Source: Xanthomonas sp. 3793 (GTDB lineage Bacteria; Pseudomonadota; Gammaproteobacteria; Xanthomonadales; Xanthomonadaceae). Taken from it: a stretch of 64,000 nucleotides of DNA. The position numbers and the translations under genes were made by a program. Of this stretch, positions 26,160 through 34,510 are shown one piece after another (the first letter of the stretch is position 1; each line of letters opens with the position of its first letter). Under the pieces are notes generated by a model. The model searched no databases. It saw nothing but the letters and a program-made list of their open reading frames with translations, and had not been told where the DNA came from. The stretch spans positions 1 through 64,000 of the forward strand of contig NZ_JANTYU010000004.1 of NCBI RefSeq assembly GCF_024806835.1, given 5' to 3'.

Positions 26160-26501
26160 TTAGCCGAGCACCACGTGCTCGCCGTCGACGCGTACCGGCA
26201 CTGCCACCAGCGATTGACCGCGACACGGGCCACTGATGCATGCGCCCGCAACGAGTTCGAAGGCGGCACCGTGCGCAGCGCAGACCAGATGGCCGTCCTT
26301 GGTCTTGAGGAACTGGCCGGGCGCCCAATCCAGCCTGCGTCCGGCATGCGGGCAGACGTTCAACCATGCGCGTACCTGCGCACCATCGCGATACAGCACC
26401 AGCGACTCCGGGCCGTCGTCCCAGCTCGCTTCCACTTCCAGAAATCCGGCATCGGGAATCTGCGCCAGGGTGGCGAGCGCGGTCGGTGAGGACGATGACA
26501 T
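26160..26501 (-). CDS. Rieske-type [2Fe-2S] protein
   Basis: The frame is open to 26612, but the ATG at 26501 gives a 113-residue protein (MSSSSPTALATLAQIPDAGF) of the right length. The Rieske cluster ligands are NVCPHAGRRLD (Cys, His) and VCAAHGAAFEL (Cys, His). It is a small soluble ferredoxin of the type that feeds electrons to dioxygenases, though no oxygenase gene is nearby. Confidence 0.88.
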   Translation of the reverse strand: MSSSSPTALATLAQIPDAGFLEVEASWDDGPESLVLYRDGAQVRAWLNVCPHAGRRLDWAPGQFLKTKDGHLVCAAHGAAFELVAGACISGPCRGQSLVAVPVRVDGEHVVLG

Positions 26502-26762
26502 GAGCAACGCTTGCGAAGAACGGTCGCCGATTGTGGCATGTGCCGGCATCGTCTCTGCGTAGCGCGACGCCGCGTCGCTGCCGGCGCCACGTGCGAGATC
26601 ACCTGGAACCACCGCTCATCCAGAGGCTGCGGCAGACCCCCGGTCAGCACACACAGCGTGATGCATTTAACAAAACGGCGCTCGAATTAACGAAGTTTTC
26701 ACTCAATGACATGAAACCGCAACGATACTGCGCGCTTGTTTCCTGCCCGGCAGCCCACCGCC

Positions 26763-27038
26763 ATGCCTGCACGCATCTTCCAATTCGGCAACCTTCACCA
26801 CCTGTTTGCGCCACGCAAGCCGCGTCACCCGTTGGTGCGCGTTGCCGCAGGTCTCGCCGGCCTGGCGATTCTTGCGGTGCTGATCTTCTTCAGCGTGTTC
26901 GTCGGCGCGGCGATGATTCTGGGCGGCGTCGCCTGGAAAGTGTTGAGCAAGTCGAACCGCCGCACGCCGCAGCAGGCGCGTGTGGTCGAGGCCGAATACC
27001 GTGTGGTGCGCAAGCCCGCGCTGCCGATGTCGCACTGA
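26763..27038 (+). CDS. Small membrane protein
   Basis: A 91-residue protein from ATG 26763 (MPARIFQFGNLHHLFAPRKP) with one long hydrophobic segment, VAAGLAGLAILAVLIFFSVF, continuing to GAAMILGG, then a basic tail. It is probably a single-pass or hairpin membrane protein of unknown function. An AT-rich stretch upstream (26660-26720) looks like its promoter, and an inverted repeat terminator follows. Confidence 0.65.
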   Translation: MPARIFQFGNLHHLFAPRKPRHPLVRVAAGLAGLAILAVLIFFSVFVGAAMILGGVAWKVLSKSNRRTPQQARVVEAEYRVVRKPALPMSH

Positions 27039-27094
27039 GCGTCTCGCGCACCCGACGCGCCCCGCGCCGGGTTCCACATCGTCGACTCCTTGAA

Positions 27095-27127
27095 TCGGCA
27101 TGTCTGCAGGCATGCCGACTCGCGTTT
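27095..27127 (+). terminator. Terminator after the small membrane protein gene
   Basis: TCGGCATG (27095-27102) pairs with CATGCCGA (27111-27118) and is followed by CTCGCGTTTTG. Confidence 0.7.
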
Positions 27128-27252
27128 TGATGGCTGATCGGTCGACCTGCCTGCCGTGCGAGCGAATGAGCTGCCGCACACTTCACTAGCGAAGGTTCCG
27201 TCGTACACGGCCAAGCGGCTAGACTCACCCGTCCCGTTCCGAGGATGCGTGC

Positions 27253-27966
27253 ATGACCCACGATGTGATTCCCGCTACCGATGTTCCGCGCATTCCGGTG
27301 GTGGGTGGCGGCAGCTTTCCGGTGCACCGCATCTACTGCGTGGGCCGCAACTTTGCCGATCACGCGCGCGAGATGGGCGCCACCGCACCGGCCTCCAAGG
27401 CCGAGCGTGGCCAGCCCACCTTCTTCATGAAGCCTGCCGATGCCATCGTGGTCGGCCACGGCGACCAGATCCCCTACCCGCCTGGCACCAACGAGCTGCA
27501 TCACGAAGTGGAACTGGTGGTGGCGTTGGGCAGCGATGCGCCGGCCGGCGAGTTGCCGCTGGAGCAAGCCGAAGGGCTGATCTACGGCTACGGCGTGGGC
27601 CTCGACCTGACCCGTCGCGACCTGCAGGCTGCGGCCAAGGCCAAGGGCCTGCCGTGGGACATCGCCAAGGGCTTCGATCACTCCGCGCCGATCAGCGAGC
27701 TGGTGCACGCCGGTGAAGTGGGCGCACTGGATGCGCTGAACCTGTCGCTGGAAGTCAACGGACAGGTGCGCCAGCAATCGCTGCTGGATCAGATGATTTG
27801 GAACGTGCCGGAAATCCTGCATGAGCTGTCCAAGCTGTATGCACTGCGCGCAGGCGACCTGATTTTCATGGGCACACCGGCCGGCGTCGGCCCGTTGCTG
27901 CCGGGCGATCGGTTCAGTGCGCGCCTGGAGAACGTGGCCGAGCGCCACGGCATCATCGCCGGCTGA
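27253..27966 (+). CDS. Fumarylacetoacetate hydrolase (FAH) family protein
   Basis: A 237-residue FAHD1-like protein: the start [16 protein letters not shown], then [10 protein letters not shown], the acidic metal-binding site [11 protein letters not shown] and [16 protein letters not shown], and [15 protein letters not shown] at the end. The family covers acylpyruvases and oxaloacetate decarboxylases. The metal-binding Glu residues are present, but the substrate is not predictable. It is followed by mscL at a distance of about 60 bases. Confidence 0.88.
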   Translation: MTHDVIPATDVPRIPVVGGGSFPVHRIYCVGRNFADHAREMGATAPASKAERGQPTFFMKPADAIVVGHGDQIPYPPGTNELHHEVELVVALGSDAPAGELPLEQAEGLIYGYGVGLDLTRRDLQAAAKAKGLPWDIAKGFDHSAPISELVHAGEVGALDALNLSLEVNGQVRQQSLLDQMIWNVPEILHELSKLYALRAGDLIFMGTPAGVGPLLPGDRFSARLENVAERHGIIAG

Positions 27967-28027
27967 CATCGGCCGGGCTACGATCGGCACAGCGGCAGTC
28001 GGTCCGCGTCCGCAGCTGGAGTGCACT

Positions 28028-28459
28028 ATGGGAATGGTCAGCGAATTCAAGCAATTCGCAATGCGTGGCAACGTCATCGACCTGGCGGTCGGTGTCGTCA
28101 TCGGTGCAGCGTTCGGCAAGATCGTCACTGCACTGGTGGAAAAGATCATCATGCCGCCGATCGGCTGGGCCATCGGCAACGTTGATTTTTCCAAACTGGC
28201 CTGGGTGCTCAAGCCTGCAGAGGTCGACGCCGCCGGCAAGGAGATTCCGGCCGTGGTGATCGGCTACGGCGATTTCATCAATACCGTCGTGCAGTTCGTG
28301 ATTATCGCCTTCGCAATCTTCCTGGTGGTCAAGCTGATCAACCGTCTGAGCAATCGCAAGCCGGATGCGCCCAAGGGCCCGAGCGAAGAAGTGCTGTTGC
28401 TGCGCGAGATTCGCGACTCGCTGAAGAACGACACGCTCAAGCCGCCAGGCGCGCTGTAA
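28028..28459 (+). CDS. mscL: Large-conductance mechanosensitive channel MscL
   Basis: A 143-residue channel from ATG 28028 ([20 protein letters not shown]). The [21 protein letters not shown] block is the first transmembrane helix of MscL, and [26 protein letters not shown] sequence ([19 protein letters not shown]) is the second. It releases osmolytes on hypo-osmotic shock. It is monocistronic by its position. Confidence 0.95.
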   Translation: MGMVSEFKQFAMRGNVIDLAVGVVIGAAFGKIVTALVEKIIMPPIGWAIGNVDFSKLAWVLKPAEVDAAGKEIPAVVIGYGDFINTVVQFVIIAFAIFLVVKLINRLSNRKPDAPKGPSEEVLLLREIRDSLKNDTLKPPGAL

Positions 28460-28568
28460 GCGGACACATCCACTGCGCGCTTCGCGCATGGGGATGACTT
28501 TTCGCACGCAGACGGGGGACCTCGCGCTGATAAGCTCGGGGACCCCCTTGTCGTTGGAGCCGCCCTGC

Positions 28569-29987
28569 ATGCGTCGCCTCGCCGTTGCCATCTCCGCCCT
28601 GCTCGCCACCTCCTCCGCGCTCGCTGCACAGACCACCCTTGCCGATAGCGCGCTGCGCACCGCCGCGCAGCTGCGCGAGCAGGCCCTGGCCGACACCACC
28701 AGCTTTGCCGTGGTGGAATCGCTCACCACCGAAGTGGGCCCGCGCATTGCCGGTGGCGACGCCGATCCGCGCGCAGTGGCCTGGGCCAAAGCCAAATTCC
28801 AGTCGCTGGGCTTCGACAAGGTGTGGACCGAGCCGGTGACCTTTCCCAAGTGGGAACGTCGTAGCGAACACGCCGCGGTACTTGGCGCGCACGCGCAACC
28901 GTTGACCGTGACTGCCTTGGGCGGCAGCCCGGGCGGCAGCGTCGAAGGCGAGGTGGTGCGCTTCGAGAACCTGGCCGCCCTGCAGGCCGCGCCTGCCGGC
29001 TCGCTCACCGGCAAGATCGCCTTCGTCGATTACCAGATGGTCAAGGCGCGCGACGGCAAGGATTACGGCAACGGCGGCGCGGTGCGCAGCAAGGGCCCGT
29101 CCGAGGCGATCCGCAAGGGCGCGATCGGCTTTGTGATGCGCTCGGCCGGCACCGATTCGCATCGCGTACCGCATACCGGCATCACCCGGTTCGACGAAGG
29201 CCTGACGCCGGTACCCGCCGCCGCGTTGTCGGTGCCCGATGCCAACCAGCTGGCACGTCTTGCTGCGTTGGGCGCCACGCGCATCCGGCTGGCGCTGGAT
29301 TGCGGTTGGGACGGCACCGCGACCTCGTACAACGTGATCGGCGAGATCACCGGGCGCAGCAAGCCCAAGGAAGTGGTGGTGATCGGCGGGCATCTGGATT
29401 CGTGGGATCTGGGCACCGGTGCGATCGACGATGGCGCGGGCGTGGCCATCACGATGGCCGCCGGGCATCTGATCGGCCAGCTCAAGCAGGCGCCCAGGCG
29501 TACGATCCGTGTGGTGGCTTTCGCCAATGAAGAGCAAGGGCTCTACGGCGGCAAGGCCTATGCAGCCGCACATGGCAAGGATGCCAAGGACATGGCCTTG
29601 CATCAGATTGGCGCAGAAAGCGACTTCGGTGCCGGGCGCATCTATGCGTTCAACACCGGGTCCGCAGCGCCGGACGACTCGCGCGCGGCAACCAGGCAGA
29701 TTGCCGAGGTGCTGGCACCGCTGGGCATCGAATACGCGCCGAGCAAGGGCGGGCCCGGCCCCGATGTGGGGCCGATTTCCGCCAAGGGTGGCGCGTGGGC
29801 GTGGCTGGCGCAGGACGGCACCGACTACTTCGATCTGCACCACACCGCCGACGACACGCTGGACAAGATCGACCCCAAGGCGCTCGCGCAGAATGTTGCC
29901 GCCTACACGGTATTTGCGTATCTGGCGGCCGAAGCCGATGGCGATTTCGGCAGCCGTGCCAAGACCGTGCAACCGCCGAACGAGTAA
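28569..29987 (+). CDS. Secreted M28-family zinc metallopeptidase
   Basis: A 472-residue aminopeptidase from ATG 28569 (MRRLAVAISALLATSSALA, signal peptide). Co-catalytic zinc sites are VVIGGHLDSWDLGTGAIDDG (His, Asp), FANEEQGLYGG (Glu pair), the Asp in HQIGAESDFG and the His in YFDLHHTADD. Periplasmic or extracellular peptide trimming is its likely function. It lies 50 bases before the LacI-type regulator, and a link between the two is possible. Confidence 0.9.
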   Translation: MRRLAVAISALLATSSALAAQTTLADSALRTAAQLREQALADTTSFAVVESLTTEVGPRIAGGDADPRAVAWAKAKFQSLGFDKVWTEPVTFPKWERRSEHAAVLGAHAQPLTVTALGGSPGGSVEGEVVRFENLAALQAAPAGSLTGKIAFVDYQMVKARDGKDYGNGGAVRSKGPSEAIRKGAIGFVMRSAGTDSHRVPHTGITRFDEGLTPVPAAALSVPDANQLARLAALGATRIRLALDCGWDGTATSYNVIGEITGRSKPKEVVVIGGHLDSWDLGTGAIDDGAGVAITMAAGHLIGQLKQAPRRTIRVVAFANEEQGLYGGKAYAAAHGKDAKDMALHQIGAESDFGAGRIYAFNTGSAAPDDSRAATRQIAEVLAPLGIEYAPSKGGPGPDVGPISAKGGAWAWLAQDGTDYFDLHHTADDTLDKIDPKALAQNVAAYTVFAYLAAEADGDFGSRAKTVQPPNE

Positions 29988-30039
29988 TCTGGCAACGCAG
30001 CGCTGCGAACGCGTTTTTACTCCAGGACGAGCACATACG

Positions 30040-31092
30040 ATGGCGGTCAAGCGGCAACGCAGTGCGAATACCGCGGCCACGTTGCTGGACGTCGCCAAGC
30101 ATGCCGGCGTCTCGCCGATGACCGCCTCGCGCGTCATCAATCGGCACCCGCATGTCGGACAGGACATGCGGGTGCGCGTGGAAGCATCGGTGCAAGCCTT
30201 GGGCTACCGGCCCAATCTCGCCGGCCGCTCGCTGCGCACCAGCGGCCTGTTGCGCATCGGCGTGTTGTACAGCAACCCCAGCGCCGCCTACCTCAATCAA
30301 TTCATGCTCGGGCTGCTGGAACAGAGCAGCCTCAACGGCAGCCAGGTGCTGGTGGAAAAGTGCGGCGCCATCCGCAGCCAGCGCGCAGCCACCGAGCGCT
30401 TACTGGCGGCCGGCGTGGATGGCGTGATCCTGCCGCCGCCGTTGTGCGATTCGCGTCAGACCATCAATGAACTGGATGCGCGCAGCATCCCGGTGGTGGC
30501 GGTGGCGAGCGGCGCACCGATGGCGCAAATCAGCTCGGTACGCATCGATGACTATCAGGCCGCACGCGCCATCGTCGCGCACCTGATCGAACTCGGACAC
30601 CGACGCATCGCGCTGATCAAGGGCGACCCCAAACACACACCGAGCGCGCTGCGCGCCAACGGCTATCTCGACAGCCTGCAGGCTGCGGGAGTGGAGATTG
30701 CAGAGAACCTGATCGCCGAAGGACTGTTCACCTATCACTCCGGGCTGCTCGCTGCGCGCAGCCTGCTGGCCCAACCCAGACCACCGACCGCTATTTTCTG
30801 CAGCAACGACGACATGGCGGCGGCCGCGGTTGCGGTTGCACACGGACTGGGCCTGCGCGTGCCCGAAGATGTCTCGGTGGCCGGCTTCGACGACACGCCG
30901 GTCGCCACCACCATCTGGCCCGAACTCACCACCGTGCATCAACCGGTGACGGCGATGGGACGCGCGGCAGTGTCGTTGCTGGCAGATGCCATTCGCCAAC
31001 GCCGCAAGGGGGATGCCGCGCAGGGCGTGCATCAGGTGATGAAGTACACCCTGGTCAAGCGCGGCTCGACCGCCGGCCCCCCCGAGGACTGA
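30040..31092 (+). CDS. LacI-family transcriptional regulator
   Basis: A 350-residue regulator from ATG 30040 (MAVKRQRSANTAATLLDVAK). The helix-turn-helix is LLDVAKHAGVSPMTASRVINR, with the hinge helix YRPNLAGRSLRT, then a periplasmic-binding-protein-like effector domain with a D-DYQAARAIVAHLIELGHRRI segment and FDDTPVATTIWPELTTVHQP. It probably responds to a sugar or sugar acid. Its target is not visible upstream of itself. The perfect palindrome GGTAACGTTACC at 41890 is a candidate LacI-type site elsewhere in the window. Confidence 0.92.
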   Translation: MAVKRQRSANTAATLLDVAKHAGVSPMTASRVINRHPHVGQDMRVRVEASVQALGYRPNLAGRSLRTSGLLRIGVLYSNPSAAYLNQFMLGLLEQSSLNGSQVLVEKCGAIRSQRAATERLLAAGVDGVILPPPLCDSRQTINELDARSIPVVAVASGAPMAQISSVRIDDYQAARAIVAHLIELGHRRIALIKGDPKHTPSALRANGYLDSLQAAGVEIAENLIAEGLFTYHSGLLAARSLLAQPRPPTAIFCSNDDMAAAAVAVAHGLGLRVPEDVSVAGFDDTPVATTIWPELTTVHQPVTAMGRAAVSLLADAIRQRRKGDAAQGVHQVMKYTLVKRGSTAGPPED

Positions 31093-31241
31093 CGCGTTGA
31101 GGCGTGAGCGTGCAGCAAATAGCTCGAGGCTGCAGTTGGGAGCGCGCGCGTCTGCGATCTGGCAGCAACGTCCTTCGCGTCGTCTCGCTGCGCCGATCCA
31201 CCCCAGTTGCCGCTGCATCCGCGCTCAAAGAGCCGCATGCC

Positions 31242-32282
31242 CTAGCCACGCACGACGTCGAACCGAGATACCCCGAGCAAACCTGCCAGCGGAACCTGTG
31301 CCTGGCGCTGCCGCGGACTGACGACCAACCCCTGACTGCGCAGGATGTCCAGCAACTGCTCCGCAAGGGGCATCACCATGTGCCTGCCCCAACAGCGCTC
31401 TGACGCGTGACCGAACGGGAAATAGCCAGGCTGATGATCCGGATCCAGCTGGTTCCAACGCTGCGGGCGAAATTCATCCGGCGCCTCCCACAATGCGGGG
31501 TCGCGATGGCTCAGCAGCGGCAACACCAACACATCGTCCTGCGCGCCGATACGGGCATCGAGCAGCGCATACTCCGGCGATGCATTGCGCAAGATGTTCC
31601 AGGACGGCGGCAACAGACGCAGCGACTCGTAGACGATAGTGCGGCTGGAAATGTCCGGATCGAAAGGCGATCCAAGCCACAGTGCGTTTGCGACCAGGGT
31701 GGAGATGGTGAAACACACCGGCGCCGCAGTTCGTCGATACAACCCCATGGCAAAGCGCCGCGCATCGTAACCGTCCGCGACGGCGGTCACTGTCGCAAGT
31801 GCCGACGCGTTGGCTTGCAGCGCGAGCGGCCTCAATGCACCGACGGCGATAAGTGCCCAAGTCAGCTTGGGCGTCAGCTCCAGGGTGCGATCCATCAACA
31901 TGCGTAAACGCAGGGGGTCGCCACCCAGCAGCAGATCCCGCAAATACACGTGCCCCACATGCGGCCAAGGGCCGGATAGATCAACGTCCGCCGCGATGGG
32001 GCGCTTCAATGCCTCGCGCACATCGCGTCCGATTGCCTGCATCAGCTTGGACGCCTGCACGCGCGCAATCGATCGCCCCTGTAGCGGTTTGAAGGTCGGC
32101 CGCTCGGCTTCGGTTGCCGGACGTGCAGCGAGCAATCGATCCGTAACCGAGGAGCCGGCAACGCCAACGGTCTCCCCATCCAGCCGAAACAGATCCTTGC
32201 CCATGTGCTCGCGCAGCAGCGCCTGCAAACGCGGCGCAAAGACCGTCGCCCGGCCCAAATCAGCGCTGGTGGATAGGGACAT
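31242..32282 (-). CDS. Cytochrome P450, probable RiPP-crosslinking enzyme
   Basis: The ATG at 32282 (MSLSTSADLGRATVFAP) gives 346 residues. The frame is open to a GTG at 32357, which would give 371. P450 hallmarks are the K-helix ExxR in YESLRLLPPSW, the PERF-like PDEFRPQRW and the heme-ligand loop FGHASERCWGR with the cysteine. The I-helix region (LYRRTAAPVCFTISTLV) lacks the usual A-G-x-E/D-T oxygen-activation motif, as in some peptide-crosslinking P450s. No redox partner is adjacent. It is separated from a 26-codon aromatic-tailed gene by a hairpin, and that gene is on the same strand directly upstream. I propose that it couples aromatic side chains in the peptide. Confidence 0.85.
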   Translation of the reverse strand: MSLSTSADLGRATVFAPRLQALLREHMGKDLFRLDGETVGVAGSSVTDRLLAARPATEAERPTFKPLQGRSIARVQASKLMQAIGRDVREALKRPIAADVDLSGPWPHVGHVYLRDLLLGGDPLRLRMLMDRTLELTPKLTWALIAVGALRPLALQANASALATVTAVADGYDARRFAMGLYRRTAAPVCFTISTLVANALWLGSPFDPDISSRTIVYESLRLLPPSWNILRNASPEYALLDARIGAQDDVLVLPLLSHRDPALWEAPDEFRPQRWNQLDPDHQPGYFPFGHASERCWGRHMVMPLAEQLLDILRSQGLVVSPRQRQAQVPLAGLLGVSRFDVVRG

Positions 32283-32364
32283 GAGGATCGCTCTGCGCTT
32301 GTTGAAGCCCGCGTCCGGCAGTGCCTGCCTCGCGCGGGCGGGCATAACCAACATCACACGACAC

Positions 32365-32389
32365 GCAAGGCGGTTTTTGCCGCGCTTGC
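32365..32389 (-). promoter_or_regulatory. Hairpin between precursor and P450 genes
   Basis: GCAAGGCGG (32365-32373) pairs with CCGC plus CTTGC (32380-32389, one bulged base) around a T-rich loop. A partial attenuator here would let the short precursor be made in excess over the enzyme, as seen in many RiPP operons. Confidence 0.45.
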
Positions 32390-32397
32390 CAGCGTGC

Positions 32398-32478
32398 TCA
32401 GTACCAGATGTACCAGGAGTAGGACTTCAGACTTTTCTTGGAGGCCAGCAGATTCTTCAGCGAGAACAGCATCTTCAT
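32398..32478 (-). CDS. Putative 26-residue RiPP precursor peptide with aromatic SYSWYIWY tail
   Basis: A complete 26-codon gene, ATG at 32478 to TGA at 32398. It begins MKMLFSLKNLLASKKS and ends SYSWYIWY. AGGA lies 8 bases before the ATG, a normal ribosome-binding site. The leader is Lys/Leu-rich and the last eight residues hold three Tyr and two Trp. Cittilin (Myxococcus) comes from a precursor whose C-terminus is YIYY, crosslinked by a P450; biarylitides come from tiny MxYYH-type peptides. Here the C-terminal YIWY matches the cittilin layout with one Tyr changed to Trp, and a P450 gene is next on the same strand. That this ORF is translated and modified is inference. Confidence 0.7.
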   Translation of the reverse strand: MKMLFSLKNLLASKKSLKSYSWYIWY

Positions 32479-32524
32479 GAGCGACATCCTATTTGGGGAG
32501 CGGTGAGTTGCCCTGATGGGCGTT

Positions 32525-32542
32525 CGCATAAGCGGTTATGCG
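32525..32542. promoter_or_regulatory. Inverted repeat upstream of the putative precursor gene
   Basis: CGCATAA (32525-32531), GCGG spacer, TTATGCG (32536-32542): a perfect 7-bp dyad about 47 bases upstream of the precursor ATG. It may be an operator or a small hairpin in the leader. Confidence 0.45.
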
Positions 32543-32698
32543 TGATGCGAGCGGACATGGTCGCGCTCGCCACGCCAAGCTACGCCCAGCGATCACCCGG
32601 GAACATTGCGTGTGCGCACAGATTCGTCACCCTGTAGCAATCGCATTGCCGCAATACGCGCTTTGACGCACACAACTTCGCGCTCCGGATAAACGCCC

Positions 32699-32813
32699 AT
32701 GGCGGCCGGCTGGCCGCCATAGGCTCAACACACCGACCGGTCATCGTCGCAATGCCGTCGTGGCGGCCACATGCGCCGCCCACGACGGATGGACACCAGC
32801 GTCACCGGTGTCC
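32699..32813 (-). terminator. Three successive hairpins after the cellobiohydrolase gene
   Basis: Stems at 32791-32797/32807-32813 (GGACACC/GGTGTCC), 32755-32766/32776-32788 (CCGTCGTG with CACGACGG plus four inner pairs, one bulge) and 32699-32707/32712-32720 (ATGGCGGCC/GGCCGCCAT). They insulate the downstream precursor gene from the cellobiohydrolase transcript. None has a long T run. Confidence 0.6.
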
Positions 32814-32824
32814 ATACGACGGCA

Positions 32825-34510
32825 TCACTTGACCGGCTTGGCACGCACCACGGCCGATGACGCGCTGGTCCCGGCACCGCTGTTTGCCGTGACCACGTAG
32901 TCGTAGTCCGCACCATTGCTGACGGACCGATCGACATACGACGCCGTTGCGACGTTGGAACCAACCGTCGTAAACGCAGTTGCGGCACCTGCACGACGCT
33001 GCACCGTGTAGCTGGTTGCTCCCGCTACCGGCGACCAGCTCAGCCTGACCTGACGATCGCCGACCGTGGCAGTGAGACCGCGTGTTGCGCTCGGCGCCGC
33101 GATCGTTGCGGGGGCGGCGACCGCGGTGCTGGCGGTTGCGATCGCCGGGTACGCGTTGTTCACCAGCTCGACGAACTGGTTATGGAACCAGGCTCCGGAG
33201 ATCGGCGCGCCGGCCAGTGCGCCGGTCAACACGCCATCGGCCGTGGTGTAGGTCGGATCGCACATCCGATCGAAGCCCTTGCCCTCGTTATTGGAAATGA
33301 GGGTGCTGGAGCCATCGGACTCGCCCGGCGGCTTGACCCACGCATATGCATCCAGATGCGGACCCGGTGCTGCGGTGGGGAGCGCACCAATCCCTGCCCC
33401 GCTCTGATTGCACCAGTTGCCACGATGCAGGCGACGGTCGATGCGGCCGCTATTGACGTAGGTATTGATGTCGCTGCCGGACGCGCCGGCCGGACGATTC
33501 GGCCCGCCCCATCCGTTGCGGCCGGTATCGATGATAAAGCCGATCGTGCTGGGCCAGCCCGCGCTAACGAACCCGCTGTAGAGGGCCTGGGTAAAATCGG
33601 TCTCGTCGAAATAGGGATTCCATTCGTAGTATTTCGACGACTTGATCGGCTGCCCGCTCACGCTCAACTCGGGATTGGGCAGATTGGGTTCGTTCAACGG
33701 CGTGGTGTTGGCGGTGTTGGTGACAAAGCCGTCAACGCTTGCCAGACCCGCGTTTGTTCCCTGGACCACACGTGTATACAGCGAAATCGACGGACCGCGA
33801 TTGCTATCCCAGCCCAACCAACCGGAGTGACCGATATCCAGGTAGTTGTAGGTATTGGGAATGGCGTGCAGTTTATTGAGCGCGTACTTGATGCCTTCCT
33901 CGTAAATTCCCGTGGAATTGGCCAGCGCGCATCGCATGTCATTCAAGTTGGTGACGAGGTTTGGCAGGCTATCGGGCTCGATCACATTGACGATGCGGAT
34001 ATCCTTGTATTTCGGATCCGCAAATATCGCTGCAATGACGTCGATATATTCTTTCTTGTAGCGCTCCAGCGCCGCCGGGGTCAGCGGCAATTCGCCATTG
34101 GACGCCAACGCGTGACAATCGCGACCAGGCAGATCGTAGATGACGAAACTGGCGGTAATCGGCGTATTGGCTTTTTTCTGCGCCAACGCGGCATCCAGAT
34201 GCCCCCTCAACCCAAGCCGCCCGGCATTCTGCGACCCACCGGAAATCGCGGCGATGCGATCCAGCCAGACTGCGGTGGGAAAGGTCTTCACCACGCCCAT
34301 CTTGGCCTTCAACGGCACCCCCTTGACCTTCGCAATCGATGCATCGACTTTCTTGGCGTAATCGGGATTCACATAACCGCTTGCCCCCACGAAGGGGTTG
34401 TCGACGTGCACCTGCGCGCAGACGCCGGCGACGAATAACGGATTCAATGCCAATAGCGATAACGCCATCGAGCGCCGGAGGTTATGACCGATACCCTTAC
34501 TGAATTTCAT
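32825..34510 (-). CDS. cbsA: Secreted GH6 cellobiohydrolase with C-terminal fibronectin III domain (CbsA/CbhA)
   Basis: A 561-residue enzyme from ATG 34510 with AAGGTG upstream. It begins MKFSKGIGHNLRRSMALSLL, a signal peptide cut after GVCAQ. The GH6 blocks are intact: VIYDLPGRDCHALASNGEL, VNVIEPDSLPNLVTN (catalytic Asp region), YLDIGHSGWLGW and FIIDTGRNGWGGPNRPAG. A fibronectin-III domain of about 90 residues closes the protein (GLTATVGDRQVRLSWSPV). It releases cellobiose from cellulose in the plant wall. In Xanthomonas, CbsA presence is tied to xylem invasion and its loss to non-vascular disease (Gluck-Thaler and colleagues). There is no truncation here. Confidence 0.95.
   Translation of the reverse strand: MKFSKGIGHNLRRSMALSLLALNPLFVAGVCAQVHVDNPFVGASGYVNPDYAKKVDASIAKVKGVPLKAKMGVVKTFPTAVWLDRIAAISGGSQNAGRLGLRGHLDAALAQKKANTPITASFVIYDLPGRDCHALASNGELPLTPAALERYKKEYIDVIAAIFADPKYKDIRIVNVIEPDSLPNLVTNLNDMRCALANSTGIYEEGIKYALNKLHAIPNTYNYLDIGHSGWLGWDSNRGPSISLYTRVVQGTNAGLASVDGFVTNTANTTPLNEPNLPNPELSVSGQPIKSSKYYEWNPYFDETDFTQALYSGFVSAGWPSTIGFIIDTGRNGWGGPNRPAGASGSDINTYVNSGRIDRRLHRGNWCNQSGAGIGALPTAAPGPHLDAYAWVKPPGESDGSSTLISNNEGKGFDRMCDPTYTTADGVLTGALAGAPISGAWFHNQFVELVNNAYPAIATASTAVAAPATIAAPSATRGLTATVGDRQVRLSWSPVAGATSYTVQRRAGAATAFTTVGSNVATASYVDRSVSNGADYDYVVTANSGAGTSASSAVVRAKPVK

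Larger units (their letters stand above)
32479..32824. other. Intergenic region between cbsA-type gene and RiPP precursor
   Basis: About 345 bases without a convincing gene. From right to left it holds three hairpins (32699-32813) beyond the cellobiohydrolase stop, then a stretch that must contain the precursor promoter, with the dyad at 32525-32542. Confidence 0.6.

Noticed and set aside
32580..32783. 67-codon minus-strand frame upstream of the RiPP precursor as a second peptide gene
   Set aside because: No ribosome-binding site, overlaps the terminator hairpins and has random-looking composition.
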